Shown: piece by piece, positions 51,072 to 58,288 of the stretch
Layout: every line of letters begins with the position of its first letter
How positions within the stretch are numbered: the first letter of the stretch is position 1
NCBI GenBank assembly: GCA_937925335.1
Contig: CALEWY010000008.1
Location: forward strand, 126,066-190,065
From: an uncultured Acidimicrobiales bacterium
Lineage (GTDB): Bacteria > Actinomycetota > Acidimicrobiia > Acidimicrobiales > SZUA-35
Direction of reading: 5' to 3'
Length of the DNA: 64,000 bases
Position numbers and translations under genes: made by a program
Notes under the pieces: model-generated
The model's input: the letters and a program-made list of their open reading frames with translations, nothing else
The model's database searches: none
Told to the model about the DNA's origin: nothing

Positions 51072-51084
51072 CTCCCGGAGGGAG
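51072..51084 (+). repeat. CTCCCGGAGGGAG palindrome after priA
   Basis: Perfect 13-nt palindrome (CTCCC, GGA, GGGAG), 15 nt after the priA stop; the identical 13-mer lies after nusB at 29099-29111. Possible transcription end signal or part of a dispersed repeat. Confidence 0.7.
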
Positions 51085-51092
51085 TGAGAACT

Positions 51093-51155
51093 GGGCCTGC
51101 GTGGCCGTCGTTCGCTTCGCTCTCTTGCCGAGTTGTTCGCGGGGCCTGCGTGGCC
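51093..51155 (+). repeat. Two GGGCCTGCGTGGCC repeats
   Basis: The 14-mer GGGCCTGCGTGGCC occurs at 51093-51106 and again at 51142-51155, each able to fold as GGCC/GGCC around TGCGT. It differs by one base from the GGGCCTCCGTGGCC part of the hairpins at 31.8 kb. The 233-nt gap 51057-51289 holds these repeats and no gene. Confidence 0.75.
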
Positions 51156-51289
51156 CGAAGGTCTCCCTCAGGGTGTGGTCGCGTGACCACTGGCACGGCA
51201 CTTCTGTCAGCGCCAGAACGTACCGATGCATAGAACGTCGTCATCGTTGGGGTATCGGCAAACGCCGCTTACCTGGAGGGAAACACACA

Positions 51290-51901
51290 ATGTTGGTCAC
51301 CACTCGTCGCCTCGTCGCACCTGCACTTGGATTGCTCTTTGCTCTGACGTTCACGAGCTGCGGCAAGATCGTCGAAACCGCCTTTGAAGAGGGCCTCGAA
51401 GAAGCCGTCGAGCGAGATTCGGGCGAAGACGTTGAGATCGACTTCAACTTCGACGACGAGGACGGATCGATCTCGATCTCGGGTGACGATGGTGACGTCG
51501 AACTGTCGTTGAACGGCGATGAGGACGGAACCCTCATCTCGGGTACCGACGAGGACGGCAACGACTTCTCGATGTCGTCCAGTCAGGACTTCCCGGAGGA
51601 TTGGCCAAGCGAGATCCCGGCGCCGCCAGGAACAGCGATTGGTTCGACGGTGATGAGCGACAACTCACTGTCGTTCGTGTCCGTGATCATGCAGACGGGC
51701 AACGCCATGAGCGATCACGAGAGCTACCTGAACACGCTCACGAGCTCTGGGTTTGAGGTCGTGAGCAATGCGGAGTTCACCACCGATGGTGTGAAGTCGG
51801 TCTTCACGCAGGCCAGCTCATCGAGCTGGGACGTGTCGCTGACCGCCACCGAAGACGGCGACGGTCAGTTGGTCGTCACCCTTCAGGAAAAGACGGAGTA
51901 G
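51290..51901 (+). CDS. Acidic putative lipoprotein of unknown function
   Basis: A 203-residue exported protein. Residues 1-22 form a signal sequence (TTRRLVAPALGLLFALTF) ending in FTSCGK, a plausible though not ideal lipobox with Cys22 as the lipid anchor. The next 60 residues are very acidic (EEAVERDSGEDVEIDFNFDD), followed by a compact domain with PEDWPSEIPAPPGTAIGS and a C-terminal beta-rich part (SWDVSLTATEDGDGQLVVTL). I do not recognise the family. GGAGG (51275-51279) 10 nt upstream supports ATG 51290. Confidence 0.8.
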   Translation: MLVTTRRLVAPALGLLFALTFTSCGKIVETAFEEGLEEAVERDSGEDVEIDFNFDDEDGSISISGDDGDVELSLNGDEDGTLISGTDEDGNDFSMSSSQDFPEDWPSEIPAPPGTAIGSTVMSDNSLSFVSVIMQTGNAMSDHESYLNTLTSSGFEVVSNAEFTTDGVKSVFTQASSSSWDVSLTATEDGDGQLVVTLQEKTE

Positions 51902-51922
51902 CGGAGGCGGCCGGTTCTCGAC

Positions 51923-52930
51923 TCAGCCCTTGAGTTCGGCTCGCACCTGGTCGAGGACGCCACCGTCGTCGGAACCCATCGTGTTGAAGCTGAGACGCTG
52001 GACGGTGTCGCCGTAGCGGCTGGTGAGGCCGGCTGCGACGTCGCCGGGTTCGGCGACAACGGCGAAGGCGTCGAGAACATCGTCGTCGATGAGGCCGGCC
52101 ATGGTGTCCCACTCGCCCTGCTTCGACAGGGCGTTGAGCTCACCTTGGAGCTCACCCCAGCCGTGGTGTTCGAGCACTGGTCGATATGAGGGGGTCGAGC
52201 CGTAGAACGAGATCTGCTTGCGGACGGCCAACTTGTTGGCTTCCATCGACTCTTCGGTCGATCCGGTGACGACGAATGCGGGCAGGCACACCTCGAAGTC
52301 GTCAGCCGATCGGCCGCTGATCTCACGGCCGGCCTGCAGGTTGGGAATCGTGACATCTCGAAGGAACTCGCTCGTGGTGAACGGATGGCAGAAGAAGCCA
52401 TCACAAACCTCGCCGGCGACTCGGGTCATCAGTGGGCCAACACCAGCGACGTACACGCGAGGCTTGCCGTGGGGGTTCGGGCCAGGGTTGAAGAACGGCG
52501 TCATCAGCGTGTGCTGGTAGAAGTCACCTCGGAAGTCGAGCTTGGTCCCGTCCTGCCAGCAATCCCAGATTGCGTGGCAGGCCTGCACCATCTCACGCAT
52601 CCGCGCTGCGGGCTTGCTCCACTCCATCGAGAAGCGCTTGGTGATGTGGGGCTTGATCTGCGATCCGAGACCAAGAACGAAACGCCCCTCGGACAGAGCG
52701 TTGAGATCGTGGCCGATGTTGGCGAGCAGCATCGGGTTGCGAGCAAACGCAACCGCGATCGAGGTGCCGAGCGTGATGGACTCCGTCGCCGGAGCAGCAA
52801 GGGTCAGCGGAAAGAACGGATCATGGCTGGTCTCGGCGGTCCAAACAGCGTCATACCCGCCGTCTTCAGCTGCCTTCGCATTGTCAGCGGCCTTGGCAAG
52901 GTTTGACGAGATTGAGGTGTCGATCAGCAT
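51923..52930 (-). CDS. LLM-class F420-dependent oxidoreductase
   Basis: A 335-residue luciferase-like TIM barrel with features of the F420-dependent group: DGGYDAVWTAETSHDPFFPL, ITLGTSIAVAFARNPMLLA, LSEGRFVLGLGSQIKPHI, FNPGPNPHGKPRVYVAGVGP and VCDGFFCHPFT. Such enzymes act on diverse small molecules; no specific substrate can be named. The frame continues upstream to 53011 but that DNA belongs to the REP-like repeat, so ATG 52930 (MLIDTSISSNL) is chosen. It is downstream of the peroxiredoxin gene on the same strand, separated by the repeat. Confidence 0.87.
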   Translation of the reverse strand: MLIDTSISSNLAKAADNAKAAEDGGYDAVWTAETSHDPFFPLTLAAPATESITLGTSIAVAFARNPMLLANIGHDLNALSEGRFVLGLGSQIKPHITKRFSMEWSKPAARMREMVQACHAIWDCWQDGTKLDFRGDFYQHTLMTPFFNPGPNPHGKPRVYVAGVGPLMTRVAGEVCDGFFCHPFTTSEFLRDVTIPNLQAGREISGRSADDFEVCLPAFVVTGSTEESMEANKLAVRKQISFYGSTPSYRPVLEHHGWGELQGELNALSKQGEWDTMAGLIDDDVLDAFAVVAEPGDVAAGLTSRYGDTVQRLSFNTMGSDDGGVLDQVRAELKG

Positions 52931-52965
52931 CCGCCGATTCTCGCCGCTCCCGACCCCAAAAACCA

Positions 52966-53008
52966 AACCTGCGTAACAAGTGGGGTCAAACCTCGATTTA
53001 CGCAGGTT
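52966..53008 (+). repeat. REP-like palindromic unit, left arm
   Basis: A 43-nt unit bounded by AACCTGCGTAA and TTACGCAGGTT (inverted ends) with GGGGTCAAACCTC between them. It is an inverted copy of the unit at 53021-53062 with a 12-nt spacer. Confidence 0.85.
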
Positions 53009-53020
53009 CACGGCGTGCGC

Positions 53021-53062
53021 AACCTGCGTAAATCGAGGTCTGACCCCAGGGCTTACGCAGGT
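53021..53062 (+). repeat. REP-like palindromic unit, right arm
   Basis: Inverted partner of 52966-53008, containing GAGGTCTGACCCC. About 28 nt at the inner side pair with one mismatch; the outer 10 nt (TTACGCAGGT) pair again. The arm ends at the base before the peroxiredoxin stop codon. Confidence 0.85.
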
Positions 53063-53698
53063 CTACTTATTTGGCTGGGGAGTGGTGCGGAGGTAGGGCT
53101 TGACGGTGGTGAAGCCGGCGGAGAAAAGCTCGGTGGCTTCATCGTCGCTGAGGGCGGGGGAGACGATGACATCGTCGCCCTGGGTCCAGTTGACGGGTGT
53201 TGCAACCTTGTAGCCGTCGGTGAGTTGCAGGGAGTCGAGGACTCGCAGGATCTCGTCGAAGTTGCGCCCTGTCGAAGCCGGGTAGGTGAGGGTGAGGCGG
53301 ACCTTGTTGTTCGGATCGATGATGAAGACCGAACGAACCGTGAGTGTGTTGTCAGCGTTCGGATGGATCATGTCGTAGAGGTCGGCCACGGTGCGGGTCG
53401 AGTCGTCGATGATCGGGAAGTTGACCGCCGTGCCCTGGGTCTCCTCGATGTCGCCGACCCATGCGTTGTGGTCCTCGACAGAGTCAACGCTCACGGCGAT
53501 CGCCTTTGCGTTGCGAGCGGCGAACTCGTCCTTCAGCTTGGCGGTGTAGCCAAGCTCGGTGGTGCAGACCGGCGTGAAGTCCTTCGGGTGGGAGAACAAG
53601 ATCACCCACTCTCCCTCTTTCCACGAGTGGAACGAGATTTCCCCGTCGGTCGTGTTTGCGGTGAAATCGGGTGCGGTATCTCCAAGACGAATGGCCAT
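53063..53698 (-). CDS. Peroxiredoxin of the 1-Cys (Prx6) type
   Basis: A 211-residue thiol peroxidase that reduces peroxides. The peroxidatic site is PKDFTPVCTTELGY (Cys near residue 45, with the conserved Pro and Thr), preceded by WVILFSHP. Conserved Prx6 elements follow: AIAVSVDSVEDHNAWVGDI, FPIIDDSTRTVADLYDMIHP, and the C-terminal dimer region WTQGDDVIVSPALSDDEA. No resolving Cys is obvious. ATG 53698 has a TAGTCT box 7 nt upstream; the longer frame to 53770 would include the promoter. Confidence 0.93.
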   Translation of the reverse strand: MAIRLGDTAPDFTANTTDGEISFHSWKEGEWVILFSHPKDFTPVCTTELGYTAKLKDEFAARNAKAIAVSVDSVEDHNAWVGDIEETQGTAVNFPIIDDSTRTVADLYDMIHPNADNTLTVRSVFIIDPNNKVRLTLTYPASTGRNFDEILRVLDSLQLTDGYKVATPVNWTQGDDVIVSPALSDDEATELFSAGFTTVKPYLRTTPQPNK

Positions 53699-53705
53699 GC
53701 TGCAC

Positions 53706-53711
53706 AGACTA
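53706..53711 (-). promoter_or_regulatory. -10 box of a leaderless peroxiredoxin transcript
   Basis: On the minus strand TAGTCT precedes the ATG at 53698 by 7 nt, with no ribosome site. Confidence 0.5.
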
Positions 53712-53846
53712 GAGCCGGTTGTCGTAAAAGCCGATCGGGTTAGTCGGGAATGCCGGGTGCCGTTCGACACAACCGCTCTCAGTCGCGGCTGCCTGCCGTC
53801 TTCGCCAAAGCCGGGGAGGATGATCTGATCGCACTCGCGTGGCGAT

Positions 53847-55562
53847 CTAGCGATCCAAGAAGTCGGTGTTCTCGACCTGTTTGAGTCCGGCGAGCGACAT
53901 GGCGCTCACGATGCCGACCGCCTGGCCAGCGTCATCGACGATGGCGACCGCTGCGGTATCGCTGTCGTTCATCAATCGAGCTGCCTGGATCGCCGGGGCT
54001 TCTGGCAGAAGCGACGGCACGGTTCGCATGCAATCACCTGCTGTTGCGTCGATGCCGACGGTGAACATGGCGTTTGCGATGTCGTGCAACACCAGCAGGC
54101 CGACGTAGCCGGTTTCGTCCTCGACGGGGACAGCGGGGGCGAGCGGACTCACCCCGAACCGATCGACGATCTCGAGGAGCGACTCCGTGGGGGCCACCGA
54201 GCCCATGTCGGTGATGGCGACGGCTGAAGCAGGCAACGTCAGGCGTCGCTCGAGCGCTCCCTGGCGAGCGCTGATCTGGCCGGATGACACCGATTCCTCA
54301 CCCATGAGGACCTGGGCGAGAGCGGTTGCGATCAAAGCGGGGATCACAAACTCGGCGCGACCGGTGGTTTCGGCAACGAACATCACCGCGGCGAGCGGGG
54401 TGCGATAGCCAGCACCGAGCACCGCAGCGAGACCGACGACGGGGAACAAGCCGGTGGACGGAGCGTCGAACACTTCCTGCACGATTCGGCCCAACAACAA
54501 ACCCTGGACCGCCAACGGGATGAAGACTCCGCCAACGCCGCCGCCAGCGAGCGTGGCCGATGTTGCTGTCGCTCTCAACGCAAAGAGCGCCAGGATCACC
54601 CACACCGATAGTTCGTTGTCGAGCACCACCTCAACGGTGAACTCCGCCCCCGGTCCGAGGCTGACGGGAAGTTCAACGAGCGTGTTCGTTGCGAGAACGA
54701 CGAGGCCGAGAGCGACCATTGCGAGCGGGAGCCGATACGTGACCGAAATGGTCTTCGGGGCATCTTTGGCGATTCTCCACAGCCGAGCCATGCCCCGGGC
54801 GACGATGCCGGCGGTGAGCCCGAGCACGATCGCTCCACCGATCTCGTTGGTGAGGTCGAGTTCGGGTCGGCCAACCGGGATCAGGCGGGCGTCGCCAACG
54901 ATCGAGACGAACGTGAGATACGCCGACGCGCTTGCGATCAACGCGGGAACCAGCGCATGGCGAGAAATATCGCGTCGATACGGCGATTCGAGAGCGAACA
55001 ACACACCTGTGGCTGGTGCCTTGAAGACCGCTGCGACACCGGCAGCAGCACCGGCGATCAGCAGAAGGCGGTCACTTCGGTCTCCGGCGATCCTTGGCCA
55101 TCGTCGGCCGATCCACTGACCGATCGTTGAACCGAGCAGGATCGACGGGCCCTCGAGGCCGACCGCGCCGCCTGATCCGATCGTTGCGATGCTGCCAGCG
55201 AGTTTTGGCCCGAGGGATACCGGCTCCATCGGCTCGCTGGAGTGGAAGGCCTTGACGTATGCGTCGGAGGTCGAGGTGCCGTGGCGGTGGAAGGCCCGAC
55301 GAATTGCGGCGGCCAGTGCAAGGCCGACGCCCGGAGCGACGACCCAGAGCCATCGAGGTCCGTGGCTGACTTCGTGCAGCACCACTTCGATGGTGAACCA
55401 CTCGAGACCAGCGACGAGCAGACCAATGGCGCCACCGAGCGCTGCGAAGAGGATGAACCCGAACGCACCCTTTGCGCCCTCGTCACTCACGAGATCGACG
55501 AACTGATGGAGCGCTCGCTCCTCTGGCTCGGTCTCGAGCGGTTCGGGCGACTTGGCGTTCAC
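53847..55562 (-). CDS. ClC-family chloride channel/antiporter with CBS domains
   Basis: A 571-residue membrane protein of the ClC family. Around ten hydrophobic segments are present, with the family motif GSGGAVGLEGPSILLGSTIG, which carries the gating Glu (GLEGP), and GGGVGGVFIPLAVQG with AVLGAGYRTPLAAVMFVAETTG. The first selectivity motif GSGIP is not evident, as in several bacterial ClC branches. The C-terminal 150 residues form two CBS domains that could bind nucleotides (SLLEIVDRFGVSPLAPAVPV and AARLMNDSDTAAVAIVDDAG). GTG start; the first 30 residues are acidic and cytosolic. Confidence 0.92.
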   Translation of the reverse strand: MNAKSPEPLETEPEERALHQFVDLVSDEGAKGAFGFILFAALGGAIGLLVAGLEWFTIEVVLHEVSHGPRWLWVVAPGVGLALAAAIRRAFHRHGTSTSDAYVKAFHSSEPMEPVSLGPKLAGSIATIGSGGAVGLEGPSILLGSTIGQWIGRRWPRIAGDRSDRLLLIAGAAAGVAAVFKAPATGVLFALESPYRRDISRHALVPALIASASAYLTFVSIVGDARLIPVGRPELDLTNEIGGAIVLGLTAGIVARGMARLWRIAKDAPKTISVTYRLPLAMVALGLVVLATNTLVELPVSLGPGAEFTVEVVLDNELSVWVILALFALRATATSATLAGGGVGGVFIPLAVQGLLLGRIVQEVFDAPSTGLFPVVGLAAVLGAGYRTPLAAVMFVAETTGRAEFVIPALIATALAQVLMGEESVSSGQISARQGALERRLTLPASAVAITDMGSVAPTESLLEIVDRFGVSPLAPAVPVEDETGYVGLLVLHDIANAMFTVGIDATAGDCMRTVPSLLPEAPAIQAARLMNDSDTAAVAIVDDAGQAVGIVSAMSLAGLKQVENTDFLDR

Positions 55563-55590
55563 CAGTCCCTGCCCGTCATGAAGCCGCCCG

Positions 55591-56130
55591 TCACGGATTG
55601 CCCATCATGGCTTGCCTGGCGGTTTCGTACAGCGCCAGGGTTCCGGCTTGGGCGACGTTGAGCGACCCGACCTTGCCGAGCTGGGGCAGATAGGCAATGT
55701 GGTCGACCGCGCCGAGTGTCGAGCGATGCACGCCGCGTTCTTCGTGACCGAGAACCAGACAGACGTCAGGCCCCAAATCGAGCTCGAACATCGGGGTGGC
55801 GTCAGCGGTGAGTTCGATTGCGACGACGCTCATGCCGGCATCCTTTGCGGCGCGAACGGCGGTGACCCCGTCCGGTGTCTCGTGCCATTGCAAGAGGCGT
55901 TCGCACCCAAGCGCAGACTTCGCAACAGACTTCTCCGTCGGAAGCGGGGTCGGCGGAACGAGCCACATCGTTTCTGCTCGGTAGGCGGCAGCCGACCGAA
56001 GCAATCCACCGACGTTGAACGGCTTTTGAACACCGTCGAGGATCATCGAGAGCCGGAGTTCGGTCGATCGACGCCAGTCGCGATGAAGTCGCTTCAGTTC
56101 CGTCGGAGAGAGCGGCTTCGGATCGGTCAC
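55591..56130 (-). CDS. SpoU/TrmH-family RNA 2'-O-methyltransferase
   Basis: A 179-residue SPOUT methyltransferase that should methylate a ribose in tRNA or rRNA. Motif 1 is LILDGVQKPFNVGGLLRSAA (here SMILDGVQKPFNVGGLLRSA), motif 2 CLVLGHEERGV, motif 3 LPQLGKVGSLNVAQAGTLALYE. It resembles the TrmH-like short forms without an extra N-terminal domain. GTG 56130 overlaps the stop of the upstream methyltransferase gene (GTGA), implying coupling; the longer open frame reads that gene out of frame. Confidence 0.9.
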   Translation of the reverse strand: MTDPKPLSPTELKRLHRDWRRSTELRLSMILDGVQKPFNVGGLLRSAAAYRAETMWLVPPTPLPTEKSVAKSALGCERLLQWHETPDGVTAVRAAKDAGMSVVAIELTADATPMFELDLGPDVCLVLGHEERGVHRSTLGAVDHIAYLPQLGKVGSLNVAQAGTLALYETARQAMMGNP

Positions 56131-56723
56131 CCTGGGGTTATATCGAGCAGACGGAACGCCTTGCGGGACCCTCGCCGATTCACCGAAAATCCTTCGCGCT
56201 CGAGCCACGCATGCAAGCTGTCCGCGCCGAGGTGTTTCTGCACAACAAAGTGGGCCGATCCGTCCGGTCCGAGGCGGCCGAGCCACGTCAGCGAGAGCTC
56301 GTGCAGCGCTGCCTTGCCGACTCGAATCGGCGGATTCGACCAGACCCGATCGATCACGACCTCGTCCGGCCACTCGTCAGGGCTGATCACCCGAACGTTC
56401 GACAAGCCCGCCGCCTCGGCATTCTCCACGCACAGCGCACGCGCTCGTTCGTTCACGTCGACGCCGTAGACGGTGGCATCGGGGTTTCGTTTGGCCAGCG
56501 CCATCGTGATCGGCCCGTAGCCGCATCCAACGTCGACCAGCGTGCGATCACCCGGTGTTGGTGTTGGGCCGTCGAGCAACAGCAGCTTTGAGCCCGAATC
56601 CACCTGGTCGGCACTGAAGACACCCCGGTCGGTCGTGAGCTCGAGGTGGAGATCGGGAAGCACCAGCTCGACGACGCGTCGAGCCGAGGTGACAGACGGC
56701 TCGGAGTCGAAGTACTGGCCCAT
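56127..56723 (-). CDS. RsmC-like class I SAM-dependent methyltransferase
   Basis: A 198-residue Rossmann methyltransferase. It has the SAM loop VDVGCGYGPITMALA, acidic residue in VYGVDVNERA, and the guanine-N2 methyltransferase motif WSNPPIRVGK (NPPxxxGK), typical of RsmC-type 16S rRNA enzymes. It is about 130 residues shorter than E. coli RsmC, keeping only the catalytic half, as in many Gram-positive relatives (YbxB type). Start ATG 56723 is divergent from def; the two promoters overlap. Confidence 0.87.
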   Translation of the reverse strand: MGQYFDSEPSVTSARRVVELVLPDLHLELTTDRGVFSADQVDSGSKLLLLDGPTPTPGDRTLVDVGCGYGPITMALAKRNPDATVYGVDVNERARALCVENAEAAGLSNVRVISPDEWPDEVVIDRVWSNPPIRVGKAALHELSLTWLGRLGPDGSAHFVVQKHLGADSLHAWLEREGFSVNRRGSRKAFRLLDITPG

Positions 56724-56732
56724 GAGAGCCGA

Positions 56733-56742
56733 ACGCTACCCT
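56733..56742. promoter_or_regulatory. Overlapping divergent -10 boxes of rsmC-like gene and def
   Basis: On the plus strand TACCCT (56737-56742) lies 8 nt before the def ATG at 56751. On the minus strand TAGCGT (56738-56733) lies 9 nt before the ATG at 56723. The boxes overlap by 2 bp, so RNA polymerase could not occupy both at once. Confidence 0.45.
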
Positions 56743-56750
56743 TAACGGCC

Positions 56751-57317
56751 ATGTCATCGCCCCATGAGATTCGAGTGTTTGGAGACCCGGTTCTTCGCGC
56801 GGTGGCGACCGATGTCGAAGAGATCGACGGCAAGTTGGCGAAACTCGCCGACGACATGTTGGTCACGATGTATGACGAGCCCGGGATCGGCCTCGCCGCT
56901 CCCCAGGTTGGTGTGCAACGTCGCTTCTTCGTCTACGACTACGGCGACGGTCCGCAGGTCCTGATCAACCCCGAAATCGTCGAGTCCGACGGCGAGTGGG
57001 TCTACGAGGAGGGGTGCCTTTCGGTGCCCGGCTTGTCGTGGGAGATCACCCGCCCGAAAGAGATTCACATCGTTGGCTTCAACCTCGATGGCAACGAGGT
57101 TTCCATCGAGGCAGACGAGCTCGAGTCGCGGCTCTATCAGCACGAGATGGATCACCTCAACGGCATCTTGTTGGTCGATCATCTCGACGATGACGATCGC
57201 AAGTCCGCCATGAAAATTCTTCGCGAGCGTTTCCTCAACGTCGAAAAGCCTGAACCAGCGCCAGATCCCGCCCGGTCCTCGGGCAAGAAGCGGCCCTTCG
57301 GCCTCTCGCTTCCGTAA
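56751..57317 (+). CDS. def: Peptide deformylase
   Basis: Def removes the N-formyl group from new proteins. The 188-residue metalloenzyme has all three motifs: GIGLAAPQVG, EEGCLSVPG and HEMDHLNGIL (metal Cys and two His). Residues 160-188 are a charged tail. ATG 56751 is taken from the -10 box and MSSPHEIRVFGDPVLR; the frame extends upstream without homology. Followed by fmt and rsmB as in many bacteria. Confidence 0.97.
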   Translation: MSSPHEIRVFGDPVLRAVATDVEEIDGKLAKLADDMLVTMYDEPGIGLAAPQVGVQRRFFVYDYGDGPQVLINPEIVESDGEWVYEEGCLSVPGLSWEITRPKEIHIVGFNLDGNEVSIEADELESRLYQHEMDHLNGILLVDHLDDDDRKSAMKILRERFLNVEKPEPAPDPARSSGKKRPFGLSLP

Positions 57318-57347
57318 GACGCCCCGACGTCGTTTGCATCGAACCGC

Positions 57348-58253
57348 GTGACCGAACTCGCCCAACCACCCGCCAGTGTTCGTCGCGTCGTCTACCTGGG
57401 CACGCCGGGTATGGCCGTACCGCCGCTGCGGGCGCTCCACGCTGCAGGGTTCGAGATTCCCCTGGTGATCTCCCGCGCCGACAAGCGTCGAGGGCGAGGC
57501 GGGTCACTCCAGCCCTCGCCGGTCAAGGCCGCCGCGATCGAGCTTGGCATTCCGGTGAGCACCGAGGTTGACGATGTGCTCGACGTCGAGGCTGACCTCG
57601 GCGTGGTCGTGGCCTACGGACGATTGATCAAGCCACACGTCCTCGCCGAGTTGGCGATGGTGAATCTGCACTTCTCGTTGCTTCCGCGGTGGCGCGGCGC
57701 AGCCCCGGTCGAACGTGCCCTGCTCACCGGCGATGCAGAGACGGGCGTGTGTTTGATGGCGCTCGAAGAAGGCCTCGACACCGGCGGCATTTATCGACGC
57801 GTCGTCACACCGATCGGCGAAGACGACACGGCCGATGATCTGCGCCATCGATTGGTCGAGCTCGGATCGACCCTGTTGGTCGACGGCCTCACCGAAGGCC
57901 TCGGCGATCCGGAGCCGCAGATCGGCGAGCCGACCTATGCCGCCAAACTCGGCCCGGACGACTTCAAACTTGATTTCGAACGCGATGCTTCGTCGCTGCT
58001 TCGAACGATTCGGATGGGGAAGGCTTGGGCTGAGTTTCGGGGCAAGCGGCTTCGAATCTGGGATGCCCGCCTCGTGCCAGCCGGTGAGCTGACGACCTCA
58101 GCGCCAGCCCCCGGAACCTTCGACTCGCTGCTGGTCGGCACCGCCGATGGTGTGCTCGAACTGATCGACGTGCAGCCCGAGGGTAAGGGCCGGATGGAAG
58201 CTCGGGCCTGGGCGAACGGTGCGCAACCAACAGCGGCCGACCGGCTCTCGTGA
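57348..58253 (+). CDS. fmt: Methionyl-tRNA formyltransferase
   Basis: Fmt adds the formyl group to initiator Met-tRNA, the counterpart of Def. The 301-residue protein shows VYLGTPGMAVPPLRAL, the folate-site VAYGRLIKPHVLAE, NLHFSLLPRWRGAAPVERAL (catalytic Asn and His), GDAETGVCLMALEEGLDTG, and the C-terminal OB domain. GTG start; 30 nt after def. Confidence 0.96.
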   Translation: MTELAQPPASVRRVVYLGTPGMAVPPLRALHAAGFEIPLVISRADKRRGRGGSLQPSPVKAAAIELGIPVSTEVDDVLDVEADLGVVVAYGRLIKPHVLAELAMVNLHFSLLPRWRGAAPVERALLTGDAETGVCLMALEEGLDTGGIYRRVVTPIGEDDTADDLRHRLVELGSTLLVDGLTEGLGDPEPQIGEPTYAAKLGPDDFKLDFERDASSLLRTIRMGKAWAEFRGKRLRIWDARLVPAGELTTSAPAPGTFDSLLVGTADGVLELIDVQPEGKGRMEARAWANGAQPTAADRLS

Positions 58254-58288
58254 GCGACCAGTCGTGAGTAATCAATCGTGAGTAATCA
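58250..58288 (+). repeat. 14-bp repeat of start/stop codons at the fmt-rsmB junction
   Basis: GTGAGCGACCA (58250), GTGAGTAATCA (58264) and GTGAGTAATCA (58278) are spaced exactly 14 nt apart. The first contains the fmt stop TGA, the last is the start of rsmB. Confidence 0.8.

Noticed and set aside
51101-51289. Upstream extension of the lipoprotein frame to 51101
   Set aside because: It would place 63 residues of repeat-derived sequence before a clear signal peptide and ignores the GGAGG site before ATG 51290.
52931-53011. Longer start for the F420-type oxidoreductase at 53011
   Set aside because: The added residues are encoded by the inverted repeat unit, and family homology begins at MLIDTSISSNL.
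53015-53743. Plus-strand open frame of 242 codons opposite the peroxiredoxin gene
   Set aside because: Covers the peroxiredoxin gene in antisense and begins inside the REP-like repeat; no family similarity.
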